A stretch of DNA of 64,000 nucleotides from Fasciola hepatica. Its lineage: Eukaryota > Platyhelminthes > Trematoda > Plagiorchiida > Fasciolidae. Made by a program: the position numbers and the translations under genes. A model generated the notes under the pieces. That model did not search any database, was not told where the DNA came from, and saw nothing but the letters and a program-made list of their open reading frames with translations. Of the stretch, positions 43,730 through 54,920 are shown one piece after another. Within the stretch, counting starts at the first letter, position 1, and each line of letters opens with the position of its first letter. Location: NCBI GenBank assembly GCA_948099385.1, contig CANUEZ040000070.1, forward strand, positions 499,001 to 563,000, read 5' to 3'.

Positions 43730-43734
43730 CTATC
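43730..43734. repeat. BEL-1 target-site duplication, right (CTATC)
   Basis: Perfect partner of 36849-36853. Confidence 0.93.
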
Positions 43735-45890
43735 TGACTACCGTACTCCAGCAGAGGTCGGATATACGTGCCGAAAATTATGGGGAAATCATCCTTAAAT
43801 ATGCGCGGGAAGGACCTTCGAATCATGTTTAGGACTCGAAAGGCAGACTTGCTCGCAAGTTCGTGATGATGAGAGAAGGATAAGTTACAATCTAACCAGA
43901 AACCGAGCACCTTGTGTCGGTCAACCCTTGGCAGTGTGGTTGCTCCATTAATGGAAAACGTTTGACCAGTCTCTCTGCCGAAAGACATGCTCACGCATTT
44001 GTCATCATTAACTGGGAGGTTCCAATCCTCGGACCAGCGTTTTGTTTCATAAACTGCAATTTGCAGGTCTTCAACGCTTGAACTCCAGAGGGTTACATCA
44101 TCTGCGCACATGGCAATGTTCGCAGGAAGGGCTGTCGGTAGATCGTTTATATAGATCAGGAAAAAAAGAGGACCTAATACCGACCCTTGGGGGACCCCAG
44201 TTGTTACTGGGGAGGGTTGAGACAAAACATTCCCGATTTTAACCACAAAGGTGCGGTCGGTAAGGAAGCTACGTAGGATGGCCAACATGGAGCCTGTGAT
44301 CCCGTATGTCTGCAGCTTATAAAGAAGAGGGGCATGTGGGACCTTATCGAAGGCCTTAGCAAAATCGATGAATACAGCGTGTGAGAGCTGGCCATCATCA
44401 TAGGCTTTCGTTAAACTATCCATGACAGTAAGCATATTGGTGATGCATGACCTGCCAGGAAGAAACCCATGTTGGGACGGGGAGAGGATATTATTTCTAT
44501 GAAGATGGGAAAGAATCTCACTCTTGAGAATTCCCTCAAAAATTTTGCTGGGGATGCTAGTGAGGCTTATGGGTCTGTAACTAGAAGCAAGGTGTCTACT
44601 ACCCTTCTTATAGATGGGTGCGATCACTGCTTTTTTCCAGTTACGGGGGAAAACTCCATCGTCAACACATTGCTGAAAAAGCGAGGCACAAGGAGCAGCT
44701 AATGTATCCGCGGCTTCCTTGAGAATACAGGGGTGGATTAGGTCAGGACCCATAGAGCAATATTGGTTGAGCCGTCGGAAACCTTCAGTGACTGCACCAA
44801 TGGGAATAGTGACGCGGTTAAGGGTAGTGGTCAGAGATAACGGGTGCATGGTAGGGTGGGATGGTTTGGGAATGGAGCTAAAAATTGTACGGAAGTAGGA
44901 GCTGAATGCCTCGGCTACTTGGCTAGGGGAAGAGACTGGAGATCCGGCACTATCTTTGAGAGCTAATGGCGTCGGAGCTGTGCCCCTTAGACGGCACATG
45001 TACTGAAAGAAAAATGCCTTATTGGTCCGTGCTCGATCAAGTACAGATCGTTGGACTGCATTCTGATAGGACCTAATCTTGTCTTTGCATATGTTCCCTG
45101 TAATCCAGAAGTCTTCTGCATCACTGGCAAGGCCTGTGGCTTTATATCTAGCAAAGAGGCGTGCGCGTTCGTCTAGAATGCGCCTAATGGGGCGAGGGAG
45201 GGGTCGCTTGGCGGTCTGTGGGCGACGAATTCTGGGGACAAAATGCCTATCAGCTGAGGAGATTAACTCTCTGAGATTCTCTGCCATTTCATCCACGGAG
45301 TTACCTGGGTTAGTTAAATTTAGCTGGGAGCGAAAAAATGCACAGACTTGGTCAAAGTTGGTCCTTTTGAAGGATCTCAAAATTTTAGTTTCTGACGGAA
45401 GAGGAGGCCATTCCACGATATAATCGAATCCAATGAGAATGTGATCACTTTTTCCGAGGGGCGGCAAGTAATGCACCACATCTATTAGGAACCGATCATT
45501 GGTGATGACCAGGTCTAGTAGGGACGGGGCGTGGCCTGTGCGATATCTAGTCGGATCTCTTACGTTCTGCACCCATGAGTTTTTCAGTACGAGATCAAGG
45601 AGGGGTTTACCAAAAGTGATATCCGGGGCATCAGCTCTTTGCCAGTTTGTACTGGGAGAGTTGAAGTCACCAGTGACTAAAAGATGGGTGAAGTCTGTAT
45701 AGCTTTTCAGGGAGCCTAATAAGTCTATGAGACCTAGGCTGTCAGTTGAATTGCATGCGGGAGGACGGTAGACAACACCAAGCAATAGGGTATCTGTCCT
45801 AGAGAGGTTAAACACGGCCCACAAACAGGCAATACATGAAAAGGTTGGGGTTGTCAGTAAGGTGGGAGGAGGGATCGAATTATCGTAGTA
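43735..45890 (-). pseudogene. CR1-C LINE, middle segment (endonuclease to RT)
   Basis: Open frame down to the BEL insertion. Endonuclease part: LLGVVYRPPACN, LLVTGDFNSPSTNWQ, SLLDLVITND and GKSDHILIGF. RT: LNQYCSMGPDLIHPC, SYRPISLTSIPSKIFE, QHGFLPGRSCITNML, FIDFAKAFDKVPH, TGVPQGSVLGPLFFLIYIND, MCADDVTLW and HKVLGFWLDCNLSF, ending EYGSQIV at the BEL junction. The catalytic box is C-A-D-D, not Y/F-A-D-D. The first 1,342 bases on its 5' side (44549-45890) are duplicated at 53380-54721. Continuation of this ORF is found at 36853-36445. Confidence 0.9.
44549..45890 (-). repeat. 1,342-bp direct duplication flanking CR1-D, left copy
   Basis: Identical length to 53380-54721, offset 8,831. By eye one mismatch, A44586 against G53417. 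Ends exactly where the CR1-D tail begins. Confidence 0.93.
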
Positions 45891-45920
45891 ATAGTTATAG
45901 TTATAGTTATAGTTATAGTA
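45891..45920 (-). repeat. CR1-D 3' hexamer tail, (CTATAA)n
   Basis: On the + strand ATAGTT repeats about 4-5 times directly after the duplicated CR1-C sequence. Confidence 0.85.
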
Positions 45921-48261
45921 TATTTCTTGACCGTGGTCAATACACATGCACAAGGCAAGATCAGAGTATACAGCAATACATGTCAATGGGAGGTATTCAC
46001 AAATTCTAAATTTATAAATCACAGCAACCGAAATACAACAGTAAAGTCATGTAGTGTTTGAGTAAACAAAAGTGGTAATGGTTGAGGCGGGAATTTCGAA
46101 TCGGTTTCGAAATCGCTGGGGGGCGGTGTGGATAGCTGGACAGTCGTGGAATTGCTGATATAAGCAACAAATGGACGGTCACTAACAAGTAACCGGGCGT
46201 AAGGGATGCAAAAGAACATTGTTAGAAGTAAAGCAGGCGTGGGGCTTTCAAAGTGCAGTCAGAGATACCAGCGGGATATTGGACACTGATCCAGCATTGG
46301 GTAACTAATTGTGGAGGAAGCATGTGAAACAAAGGCAAGTGATTCAAAGGTGATAATAAAACGGACCTTTTGTGCAGGTGATTACAGTGTCATATGGAAA
46401 TTCAAATGAAGGCGAAAAGCTTCACAGGGACTTCAGTGAACTTTTGAAGAGCATGAATGGTGTATGGACATATAACGGACTATTAAAGAAAAGAAAAGCC
46501 GTCAATGAAACGGATTAGTGGAGACAAACGTCAATGGTTCGGCTAGGCAGGAGTTGGAAGAGTGTAAAATGTTTTTTTTTGTATTTGATAGAAAATTGGT
46601 AATCAAATTATGGTTGGCTGCAGATGGCTGGTATTCTGTTCCGTAAAGACCTTGGTTGCAGGCAGAATGTTGTGGGAAGCAGGTAAAAAAGGGCTGGTTT
46701 GACGAAGTTGACAGCTGCGAAGGCTGGGTTCCGGCCATTGATTTCGTACTACAACGCGGGAAGAATTGAACTGTTGGGTTGGATTATTTGGGAATAGACG
46801 TTGAGCGGATGTGTTGATGGTTGCTGTCAGGAATCACCTCTGCGATCCGGTGAGACTTTCATGAGGTTTTGTTAATCCATGTACGGTGCCCCATGTAACG
46901 TCAGCAGGCGAGAGTATAGGTTCAAACCATTGATCAAATCGTCCAGTCCTTACGGTAATCCGGAATAAACGTCGATTTAGCCGATGGATACCCAAGTAAC
47001 CAATGCAATCTGGAAGAGATCAGGAATGCGGCAGTCTGGAGAGTGTTCCAGCTGTGGGTTATGATTATCGTTTATATGGAAGCAAGAAAATGAACATTTT
47101 GATATCCGAACAGTTAGTTATCGTTTGGCTAGTGGACGGGTCTATTAGGGATCCCTAGATGGAGACTGGTAGCTTTCTAGGGTAGTTGGGTGATAGTAGA
47201 GATTTGGGGCGATATCAGGTAGGCAGTGGATGAGGAGAGGGTGTCCGTTTGGGAACCAGGAATAAAACAATAGTAGATGGTATGGTCTGGACGAAGAATG
47301 AGAAAATAAGAAGAAAACAGTCTGGTCAGTTCACCAGCTGTGGTAAAGGACGGCAAACAGTAAAAAGGGGGGAAAACACAGTGTTAAAATGAGGATTTTT
47401 CATGTGGGGGCAAACGTGCTGGTATTCGGCAGGGGCATACGGATTCCGGTTGAAATGGGGTCTTAACTTACCATGAGCATGTGCGTAGAGAAGTGGAGCC
47501 TAGTTACTAAGGAATGGTAATCCGTGTGGCAAGTACGAGAAAGGCACAAAAAAAGCAGGATGGGACGGCTGAGTTCTAGCATGAGCCAGGAATTAACTGA
47601 GAGCGAGCACTCATCGCTAAAGGAAGGAACGGTTTTATTTATATATACGCAAATTGTGTGTAGTAAAATGGCACAATCTAGTTAGGAAGGGGGACAAGTG
47701 AGTGGAGCATACCCAAGGTATATATATATATATATAGATGTATACGTGGGTGCGATCATCGGACGCAAAAGACTACGGCAAGAAAAGTGAGATAGAGTGA
47801 CGCAGCTGAGGATCAACGGTTAACGGAAAGAAGAACAAAAGTTAAGCACGGGCTCATCGGTGCGGCGGATCCCAAAGGCACATTGAGGCCATGAAACGTG
47901 AGACTAAAGGGGAAACGCCTAAGTGTGGCTAGAACTTTCAATGGGAAAGTTAGTATTTCGCCTAGAGTGGTCATTGAGCAGGAGTAAAGACCAAGTTCTG
48001 CATGAAATTACAGAAGAACCTTAGCTGGGGGATAGGGTGGGAGCAGAAATGGTAACGTCATAACTGGGTGTTGAGTTCAGTTTGTGAGTCACGCTAAGTG
48101 CGATGAATCAGACTGGATTTTCCAGTTCGAAATCGCAGAGGTGGTGAGCGAAGTATGAGTGGTGGGACCTGGTGCGGAAGAGAGGCATTATAAGCTAAGA
48201 GATATCGAGGACCGTTGAGTTACTCACCATGATTTTGTTAATAATTATAGGACAGTAATGA

Positions 48262-48307
<46 letters not shown>

Positions 48308-48666
48308 CCAACCAGGGGTTGGATACTGAAGCAGTTTTTATGGCAATGTTGAGGTTGGTTTCAGGGCCGCATACGCAATATAACTAAATAAAGTTAATAA
48401 ATCGTGGAGCGAGTGAGAGATATTGACAACCTGTGGGGAGTAATACGGTGGTCTCTATAAATGCGAGCGCATCTGAAAGGATTTGTTTCAAAGTTGAATT
48501 AGCAGGATCCTATAAGTTGGTATGGATAAACAGTTAGTGGACGCAGACATGCTTACATATGTCGATGGCGAAGGCTAGGAGAAGCGGTCAAACAAAGCAA
48601 TCAGAATTTTTAAAGCGGTGAGGTTATTTTGGAAGGTAAGGTAAAGAGAGAAAGCAGAGCAATGGC
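45921..48666 (-). other. CR1-D long 3' untranslated region
   Basis: 2.75 kb with no protein-like frame on either strand, purine-rich on the + strand. TA runs near 47718-47736 and at 48263-48303. It is assigned to CR1-D because it lies between ORF2 and the tail. An extra non-coding insertion inside it cannot be excluded. Confidence 0.55.
48263..48303. repeat. (TA)n microsatellite
   Basis: About 20 TA units within the CR1-D 3' region. Confidence 0.97.
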
Positions 48667-51578
48667 TTAAAAGTCAAGGCCTATCTCGTAAGCTTGACGT
48701 TCGGTTACGTGAACGTTGAATAAGCGCAAAACAGTTGGGACAGTAAGGAATTTATCAATAGCATGCACGAATGCATACTTTGACCGAGAAGATCTGATGT
48801 GCAAGGGAAGTTTATTCCAGATTCTGGAGTACGCGAAGAGAAAGAACTTAGAGCGTAGAACAGTCCTCGCGGAGGGTGTGGTAATAGTATACTGTCTATT
48901 CCGGAGTGAATATCCAGTATCCGGGGAGAAGCACAACTGGTTGGAGGAATAGGACTGCTTAGCCAATAGCCTATACAGAAATATCAAATTTAGCTTGATG
49001 CGACGAAGCCATAGTGGTTCGATTTTGAGAGATAAGCATCGTTCCCTGTAGTTTAAGTTGGACGACCAACCGATAAGCTGTTTTGTAAATCTTCTTTGAA
49101 CACATTCGATAATAATCCTGTCGGATTTTCTCATGCTAGTGAAGATTAGGGGACAATATGCGAGAAGGGGCCTGGCATGTACTTTGTACATGTAGAGAAT
49201 GCTCTGCCTAAGCTGAAAGGATCTGAATAGAAGACCAAGACACTTTCTAGCCTTCGCCGTTTGGAGGACAGCATGTTCCGAGAAGTTGAAAGAGCAAGAA
49301 TAACTTAAGCCAAGGTCTCTTACTAAAGGCTGGCTGTCGATGGGTGAACCGCCAATGCATAAAGAACCAGGAGGAACCTGGCATTTGTGAGTGAGGAAAA
49401 TACACTTGTCGGCGGAGAATTTCATCGCCCAGGTTGAGCACCATTCATCAAGAGCGGCTAAATCAGCAGAGATTTTAGGGATAGTAGTACTGAGGTTGCC
49501 AGGCGAGAAAGTGTAGACTATCTTAATGTCGTCCGCGAACAAAAACGGCGTGCCATTAAGTATTTTCGGAAACATATCATTTATATATAGGAGGAAAAGC
49601 AGGGGTCCCAAAACACTGCCCTGAATAACACCGCTAGTAACAGGCTTAGGATTAGAGGTGTGCCCGTTAATTAAGACAACCTGTGAACGATGAGATAAGT
49701 AAGACGAGAACCAAGAAAGAAGTGGATCGACAATCCCAAATGAACGTAGCTTTGTTAAAAGGTGGGGGTGAGGGACACGATCAAATGCCTTGGATAAATC
49801 AAGATAAAGAACAACAAGAGATTTCCCACTTTCAGCAGAGCCGGTGACGAGATTCAGAAAATCATACTGACAAGTCATGCAGGAACGTGAACGGAGGAAT
49901 CCATGTTGGTTGTGATTAATAAGACTGAGGCATAATAAATAGTTAATAATATTATCTTTAACTATTTTTTCCATTATTCTGGATAAGATGGGGGTATGGT
50001 TTATAGGGCGATAATTGGATACCTCATGTAAAGGTCCTTTTTTATGAATGGGAACGATTACCGAGCGCTTCCAATTAGCAGGTACGGTGCTACCATTAAG
50101 TGAAAGAGTGAAAAGGTTAAGCAACAACAGGGGGAGATCCGGTCCACCATTGACGAGTGCAATTGGTGGTAAGCCATCGGGGCCTAATCGAGGAGGGGGT
50201 TTGCTATTGGATAGTAGCTTGGAAATACTCCTGGCATCGAAGGGTATCGTAGAAAGGACAGAGTCGGTAAGTGGTGAAGATGGGGGCGGGGCAATGACAG
50301 TAGCTGGAGCCATGGCTGAAGCAAAGAATGCATTGAAGGCTTCGACTATACAAGGTGGGGAGGTGATAGATGAGTTATTATCCAGAATTAGAAGTTGGAA
50401 GTCGGCCTTAACATCAGCGTTTCTAGACTTATGCAACATAGAAAGAAGTTGCGACCTGTTAGGATGACTCAAAGCCTTAGCTGCTTGGTCACGAAGTCGC
50501 GTATTATCTTGTCGTTGAATAAGTGTGGAGAGGCGGTTTAGACGAATAAAAAGTGAAAAGTCGTTGGAATTATGTAGTTGTTTGAGAAGTTTATGGTACT
50601 TCTTATGGAGTGGCGAGACAGACGACCTCTTTTTAGGTACAGCCTGGGCAGTATTGGACAATTTATCCAGACAATCGGAAAAGAAGGAGTAGAAAATATC
50701 CGCAGCATGCTGAGGGTCCTGGGTGAGGAAATAATCACCCCAGTCTTTCTGCCGAAGAAGCGTGACTAGCAAGGCCCAATTTCTGCTTAGGAATGTATTG
50801 TTGGGGGGGTGTGCGGGACTAGGTGGGCCACTAAGGGGCAGATGGCAGATAACCATTTTATGGTCACTACCGGGGAAATTCCGTATTACGGTCACGTCGA
50901 TGAGAGGCATGTTATGAGTAAATACCAGATCTAGTATGTTCCCATTTCTGGTAGGTTCGACAACATGTTGTGTCCAGCCGCCAAGATGAATGCTAGTGAT
51001 CAGGTCCATAAGATTGGGAGGAGCCGAGAGGGTGGGCCAACAGATGTGAGGGAGATTAAAGTCACCCGCAATAAGCTTGGTTCCAGAAGGAAGCAAAGAG
51101 AGGTATTCGAAAGACCTAATGAGAAGTGGAAACAATGAACTGGGGGAATTTGGTGATCAATACACGCAGCCAATGTGAAGAACAGTGGTTTGGAGGTTCA
51201 TAGTGAACCAGAGAGAATCGGGAATAGAATCGAGTGCCGTATGTAAAGAGGGGTCGTGGTGTAGGCTTCCTTGACGTAGGCTAGGCACCCACCACCACGC
51301 CGGTTCGGTCTATCGGTCCTTAGAAGACAGTACCCTACCAAAGATACTTGATCATTGGAAGTGCTCTCAGAAAGCCAGGATTCCGTTATTAAGATAATGT
51401 CGTAATTATTTGTAAGGACAAGTTTTTTAAGGTGCGGGAGTTTGTCAAGAATAGAACGCGAGTTGAATAAGGCTAGAGATATACCATTTGTGGGAGGTGG
51501 TATAGGCACATCAGAGGGGTGGTGTAATTTGGAAGGAGGCAGGCTATCGCGATTGGAAGGAGCGGAGGTTAGGGTCAA
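48667..51578 (-). pseudogene. CR1-D ORF2: endonuclease and reverse transcriptase
   Basis: N-terminal endonuclease: LALFNSRSILDKLPHLKKLV, ILITESWLSEST (catalytic E), RRGGGCLAYVK. A frameshift near 51240 and a TGA at 51157-51159 (in a VY-SPNS block where an Arg is expected) interrupt it. The frame then runs open for 822 codons: LIAGDFNLPHICWP, LDLVFTHN and GSDHKMVI. RT has RLGPDGLPPIALVNGG, VSNYRPINHTPILSRIMEK, QHGFLRSRSCMTCQYDFL, YLDLSKAFDRVPH, SGVIQGSVLGPLLFLLYIND, FADDIKIV and VRDLGLSYS. The C-terminus has RSKFFLFAYSRIWNKLPLHI. The RT active site is intact. Confidence 0.9.
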
Positions 51579-51601
51579 CGGGGAATATGTTGATGTTGGG
51601 G

Positions 51602-53158
51602 CTAGTGGAGGTTCAGATGGGGTGGCTTCCAGCCAAGCTGGATTAAATGTTGCAGTGAGAGGGACTGCTGAGGGGTAGAGAGATTGGGCATCAACGGAGG
51701 GGGAAACATCGGAGCAAAGGGAAAAACCTGTGGGGTTTGGCGGGTCGATATCAGACAGGGGTGATCAAGAGCTGTCGAGAAATACCGGCCAGTCGGAATC
51801 GAGTAATGGCTGAGGGGGGGGGGGGGTGCAGAGGGCAGGGTTGAAAATGTGTGAGGAATAGGGGTGTAGGGTGGTAGGTTAAGCTGCACATTGTGGTAGG
51901 GGTAACTCAAGTTGGGTGGAACACCAAATATGGAGCAGTTAGAAGCGGGAGCAGTGGAGATAGTTTTTGGGTGAGAAGTACGACGTGTGGCAGATTGGAC
52001 GGCATGTGGAGGCCGTATTTTGGTATTGACAGGCAGTGAGCACGGTGAATTTGTAGGGATCACCGATGCATTGGAGCAAGGGGTATTTTTTAAGGTCGAA
52101 ACCTTATTCCGTGAGTTAAAGGGAGTTGATTTAAGAGGAGACAGTTGAATGAGGGAGGGGCTTGTGAGAAGAATGGGAAGACTGTTAGACCTATTCCTCT
52201 GGACGGCGAGTAGTTTATCACCGGAGGGAACAGATGGCGAGTTAGAGTTCGGGGTGTATCCAACAGGCGATGAGGTGGGAGAGCGAGGCAATAATTGGCG
52301 TCTCTTACTGGGTGGCAGTAAAAGGGGAGAAGCGGAAATGTCAAGATCAACAGAAATGGGATTAGATTTTAAAGAGTACAGTACGGGAGCAGATGAGGAG
52401 GCAGTGGGCGGTTGTGAAGAGGCGGGAGACGCGTGTAAAGGTAAAGCAGTGGGGACTTGAGAAGGAGCTGTGGAGCGACCAGCCGTTTGTGTTGAAGGCT
52501 CAGAACTATCAGGCGTCGTTCTAGTGAGGAAAGTCGAAGGAGATCTGGTAATTTCCCTTTGAAGTGGGGTTTTATCTTCGGCTATTTTTATGTTTTTATA
52601 AGGAGAATTAGAAGCTATAGTGGAACGCATTTTTATGAACTCTTTGGCAGACAGATCATCTGCAAATCGCATAAGGATTGGACAGTTGAAGCGCTGAACG
52701 CGCTTACGCAGCCTTGTTATTTGACAAGGAAGGTGGGCCATACCACATGCATTCCACAGTGTGTGCTTGACATGCTCCAGAGGTATTCTCTCTGGGACAT
52801 TAAACACGACTGCATTACGAGAGTTCCTCACTCTTATGAGAACTTCGGATGCAACAGAGTCGATAAAGCGGCCCGCGGCTGTCAGGTTTTGTAAGGTGGA
52901 ATTTTCGATGCGTTCAGTGATGCACAGTAAGGGGGCGAGTTTAGATATCGTATCTTCCAAATTCAGAAGCCGAGACTTTATACCTGAAATACTTCGGTCT
53001 AGAAAAGCTGTTCTTTCCGTCGCCAAGCCTACAAAGTCACAGAGGTCAACCGAACATTGTCTTAAGGCCACGGGAGTTTGAAGAAGCCTATTTTTCCTAG
53101 TGACCGGGGTATGAGTGGACGGGGTAGTATTGGAAGTCTTCTTTGCTACACGTGGCAT
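51602..53158 (-). CDS. CR1-D ORF1 protein, intact
   Basis: 518 codons, MPRVAKKTSNTT to the stop at 51602. Residues 1-60 are basic with an AVDLCDF-like start, about 60-90 form a coiled coil around LLNLEDTISKLAPL, and about 110-200 an RRM-like domain (NAVVFNVPERIPLEHV, RFNCPILMRFADDLSAKEFI). A long Ser/Pro/Thr-rich tail from about 210 follows, in which a 13-base G run (+ strand, 51814-51826) codes for poly-Pro. ORF1 proteins coat element RNA. The lack of stops suggests a young insertion. Confidence 0.82.
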   Translation of the reverse strand: MPRVAKKTSNTTPSTHTPVTRKNRLLQTPVALRQCSVDLCDFVGLATERTAFLDRSISGIKSRLLNLEDTISKLAPLLCITERIENSTLQNLTAAGRFIDSVASEVLIRVRNSRNAVVFNVPERIPLEHVKHTLWNACGMAHLPCQITRLRKRVQRFNCPILMRFADDLSAKEFIKMRSTIASNSPYKNIKIAEDKTPLQREITRSPSTFLTRTTPDSSEPSTQTAGRSTAPSQVPTALPLHASPASSQPPTASSSAPVLYSLKSNPISVDLDISASPLLLPPSKRRQLLPRSPTSSPVGYTPNSNSPSVPSGDKLLAVQRNRSNSLPILLTSPSLIQLSPLKSTPFNSRNKVSTLKNTPCSNASVIPTNSPCSLPVNTKIRPPHAVQSATRRTSHPKTISTAPASNCSIFGVPPNLSYPYHNVQLNLPPYTPIPHTFSTLPSAPPPPLSHYSIPTGRYFSTALDHPCLISTRQTPQVFPFAPMFPPPLMPNLSTPQQSLSLQHLIQLGWKPPHLNLH

Positions 53159-53379
53159 TTTGGAATATCAAAAAGATGCTGTGAATAAGGTGGAAAAGTA
53201 ACGGAAACTAAAGCTGGGTTGGAATTTACCACTGAGGAAAAAATACCTGAATTTTTATGGGTTAACGGAATACTCTAAGAAAATATAATTTTTAGTATTT
53301 CCTAAGACAGATGAATGAAAACTATATCGATAACAGCACGCAAAACGACCTGGTGTAGCACAAGCTTTCAGTCTTGTCT

Positions 53380-54721
53380 TGGGGATGCTAGTGAGGCTTA
53401 TGGGTCTGTAACTAGAGGCAAGGTGTCTACTACCCTTCTTATAGATGGGTGCGATCACTGCTTTTTTCCAGTTACGGGGGAAAACTCCATCGTCAACACA
53501 TTGCTGAAAAAGCGAGGCACAAGGAGCAGCTAATGTATCCGCGGCTTCCTTGAGAATACAGGGGTGGATTAGGTCAGGACCCATAGAGCAATATTGGTTG
53601 AGCCGTCGGAAACCTTCAGTGACTGCACCAATGGGAATAGTGACGCGGTTAAGGGTAGTGGTCAGAGATAACGGGTGCATGGTAGGGTGGGATGGTTTGG
53701 GAATGGAGCTAAAAATTGTACGGAAGTAGGAGCTGAATGCCTCGGCTACTTGGCTAGGGGAAGAGACTGGAGATCCGGCACTATCTTTGAGAGCTAATGG
53801 CGTCGGAGCTGTGCCCCTTAGACGGCACATGTACTGAAAGAAAAATGCCTTATTGGTCCGTGCTCGATCAAGTACAGATCGTTGGACTGCATTCTGATAG
53901 GACCTAATCTTGTCTTTGCATATGTTCCCTGTAATCCAGAAGTCTTCTGCATCACTGGCAAGGCCTGTGGCTTTATATCTAGCAAAGAGGCGTGCGCGTT
54001 CGTCTAGAATGCGCCTAATGGGGCGAGGGAGGGGTCGCTTGGCGGTCTGTGGGCGACGAATTCTGGGGACAAAATGCCTATCAGCTGAGGAGATTAACTC
54101 TCTGAGATTCTCTGCCATTTCATCCACGGAGTTACCTGGGTTAGTTAAATTTAGCTGGGAGCGAAAAAATGCACAGACTTGGTCAAAGTTGGTCCTTTTG
54201 AAGGATCTCAAAATTTTAGTTTCTGACGGAAGAGGAGGCCATTCCACGATATAATCGAATCCAATGAGAATGTGATCACTTTTTCCGAGGGGCGGCAAGT
54301 AATGCACCACATCTATTAGGAACCGATCATTGGTGATGACCAGGTCTAGTAGGGACGGGGCGTGGCCTGTGCGATATCTAGTCGGATCTCTTACGTTCTG
54401 CACCCATGAGTTTTTCAGTACGAGATCAAGGAGGGGTTTACCAAAAGTGATATCCGGGGCATCAGCTCTTTGCCAGTTTGTACTGGGAGAGTTGAAGTCA
54501 CCAGTGACTAAAAGATGGGTGAAGTCTGTATAGCTTTTCAGGGAGCCTAATAAGTCTATGAGACCTAGGCTGTCAGTTGAATTGCATGCGGGAGGACGGT
54601 AGACAACACCAAGCAATAGGGTATCTGTCCTAGAGAGGTTAAACACGGCCCACAAACAGGCAATACATGAAAAGGTTGGGGTTGTCAGTAAGGTGGGAGG
54701 AGGGATCGAATTATCGTAGTA
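53380..54721 (-). repeat. 1,342-bp direct duplication flanking CR1-D, right copy
   Basis: See 44549-45890. On its upstream (higher-coordinate) side CR1-C continues without a break to its 5' end. Confidence 0.93.
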
Positions 54722-54920
54722 TATGATGACCCCGCCGGCACGACCTTTACTGGAGTCCGGCCTTACTGTGAAGTATCCCGGAATGGATATTTCGGCATCA
54801 AGTATGTCAGGGGTGAGCCAGGTTTCTGTGAGCGCTATGCTCTGAAGCTCCTTATCCACTGCAAGCTGCCGAAGCTCCGGGATCTTATTCAACACACTCA
54901 GGCAATTGCTGTAAAAACAC
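53380..54920 (-). pseudogene. CR1-C ORF2, 5' segment (endonuclease and RT start)
   Basis: Begins near LNKIPELRQLAVDKELQ, then IALTETWLTPDI (catalytic E), RAGGVIIYYDNSI, LLGVVYRPPACN, GDFNSPSTNW, GKSDHILIGF, and up to SYRPISLTSIP, where CR1-C sequence stops at 53380 and CR1-D begins. From 54721 downwards it duplicates 45890-44549. The ORF2 start overlaps the end of ORF1 in another frame. Confidence 0.88.

Larger units (their letters stand above)
45891..53379 (-). mobile_element. CR1-type LINE (CR1-D), 7.49 kb, inserted in CR1-C
   Basis: Minus-strand order: 5' leader (53379-53159), ORF1 (53158-51602), ORF2 (51578-48667), a long non-coding 3' part (48666-45921) and the hexamer tail. Both ends are fixed by the 1,342-bp flanking duplication. 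At least one frameshift and one stop in ORF2. Confidence 0.85.

Noticed and set aside
53255..53379. A 3'-truncated second copy of the CR1-C LINE
   Set aside because: LINEs are normally cut at the 5' end. The missing 3' part is found at 44549 and below, on the other side of CR1-D, so this is one interrupted element rather than a truncated copy.
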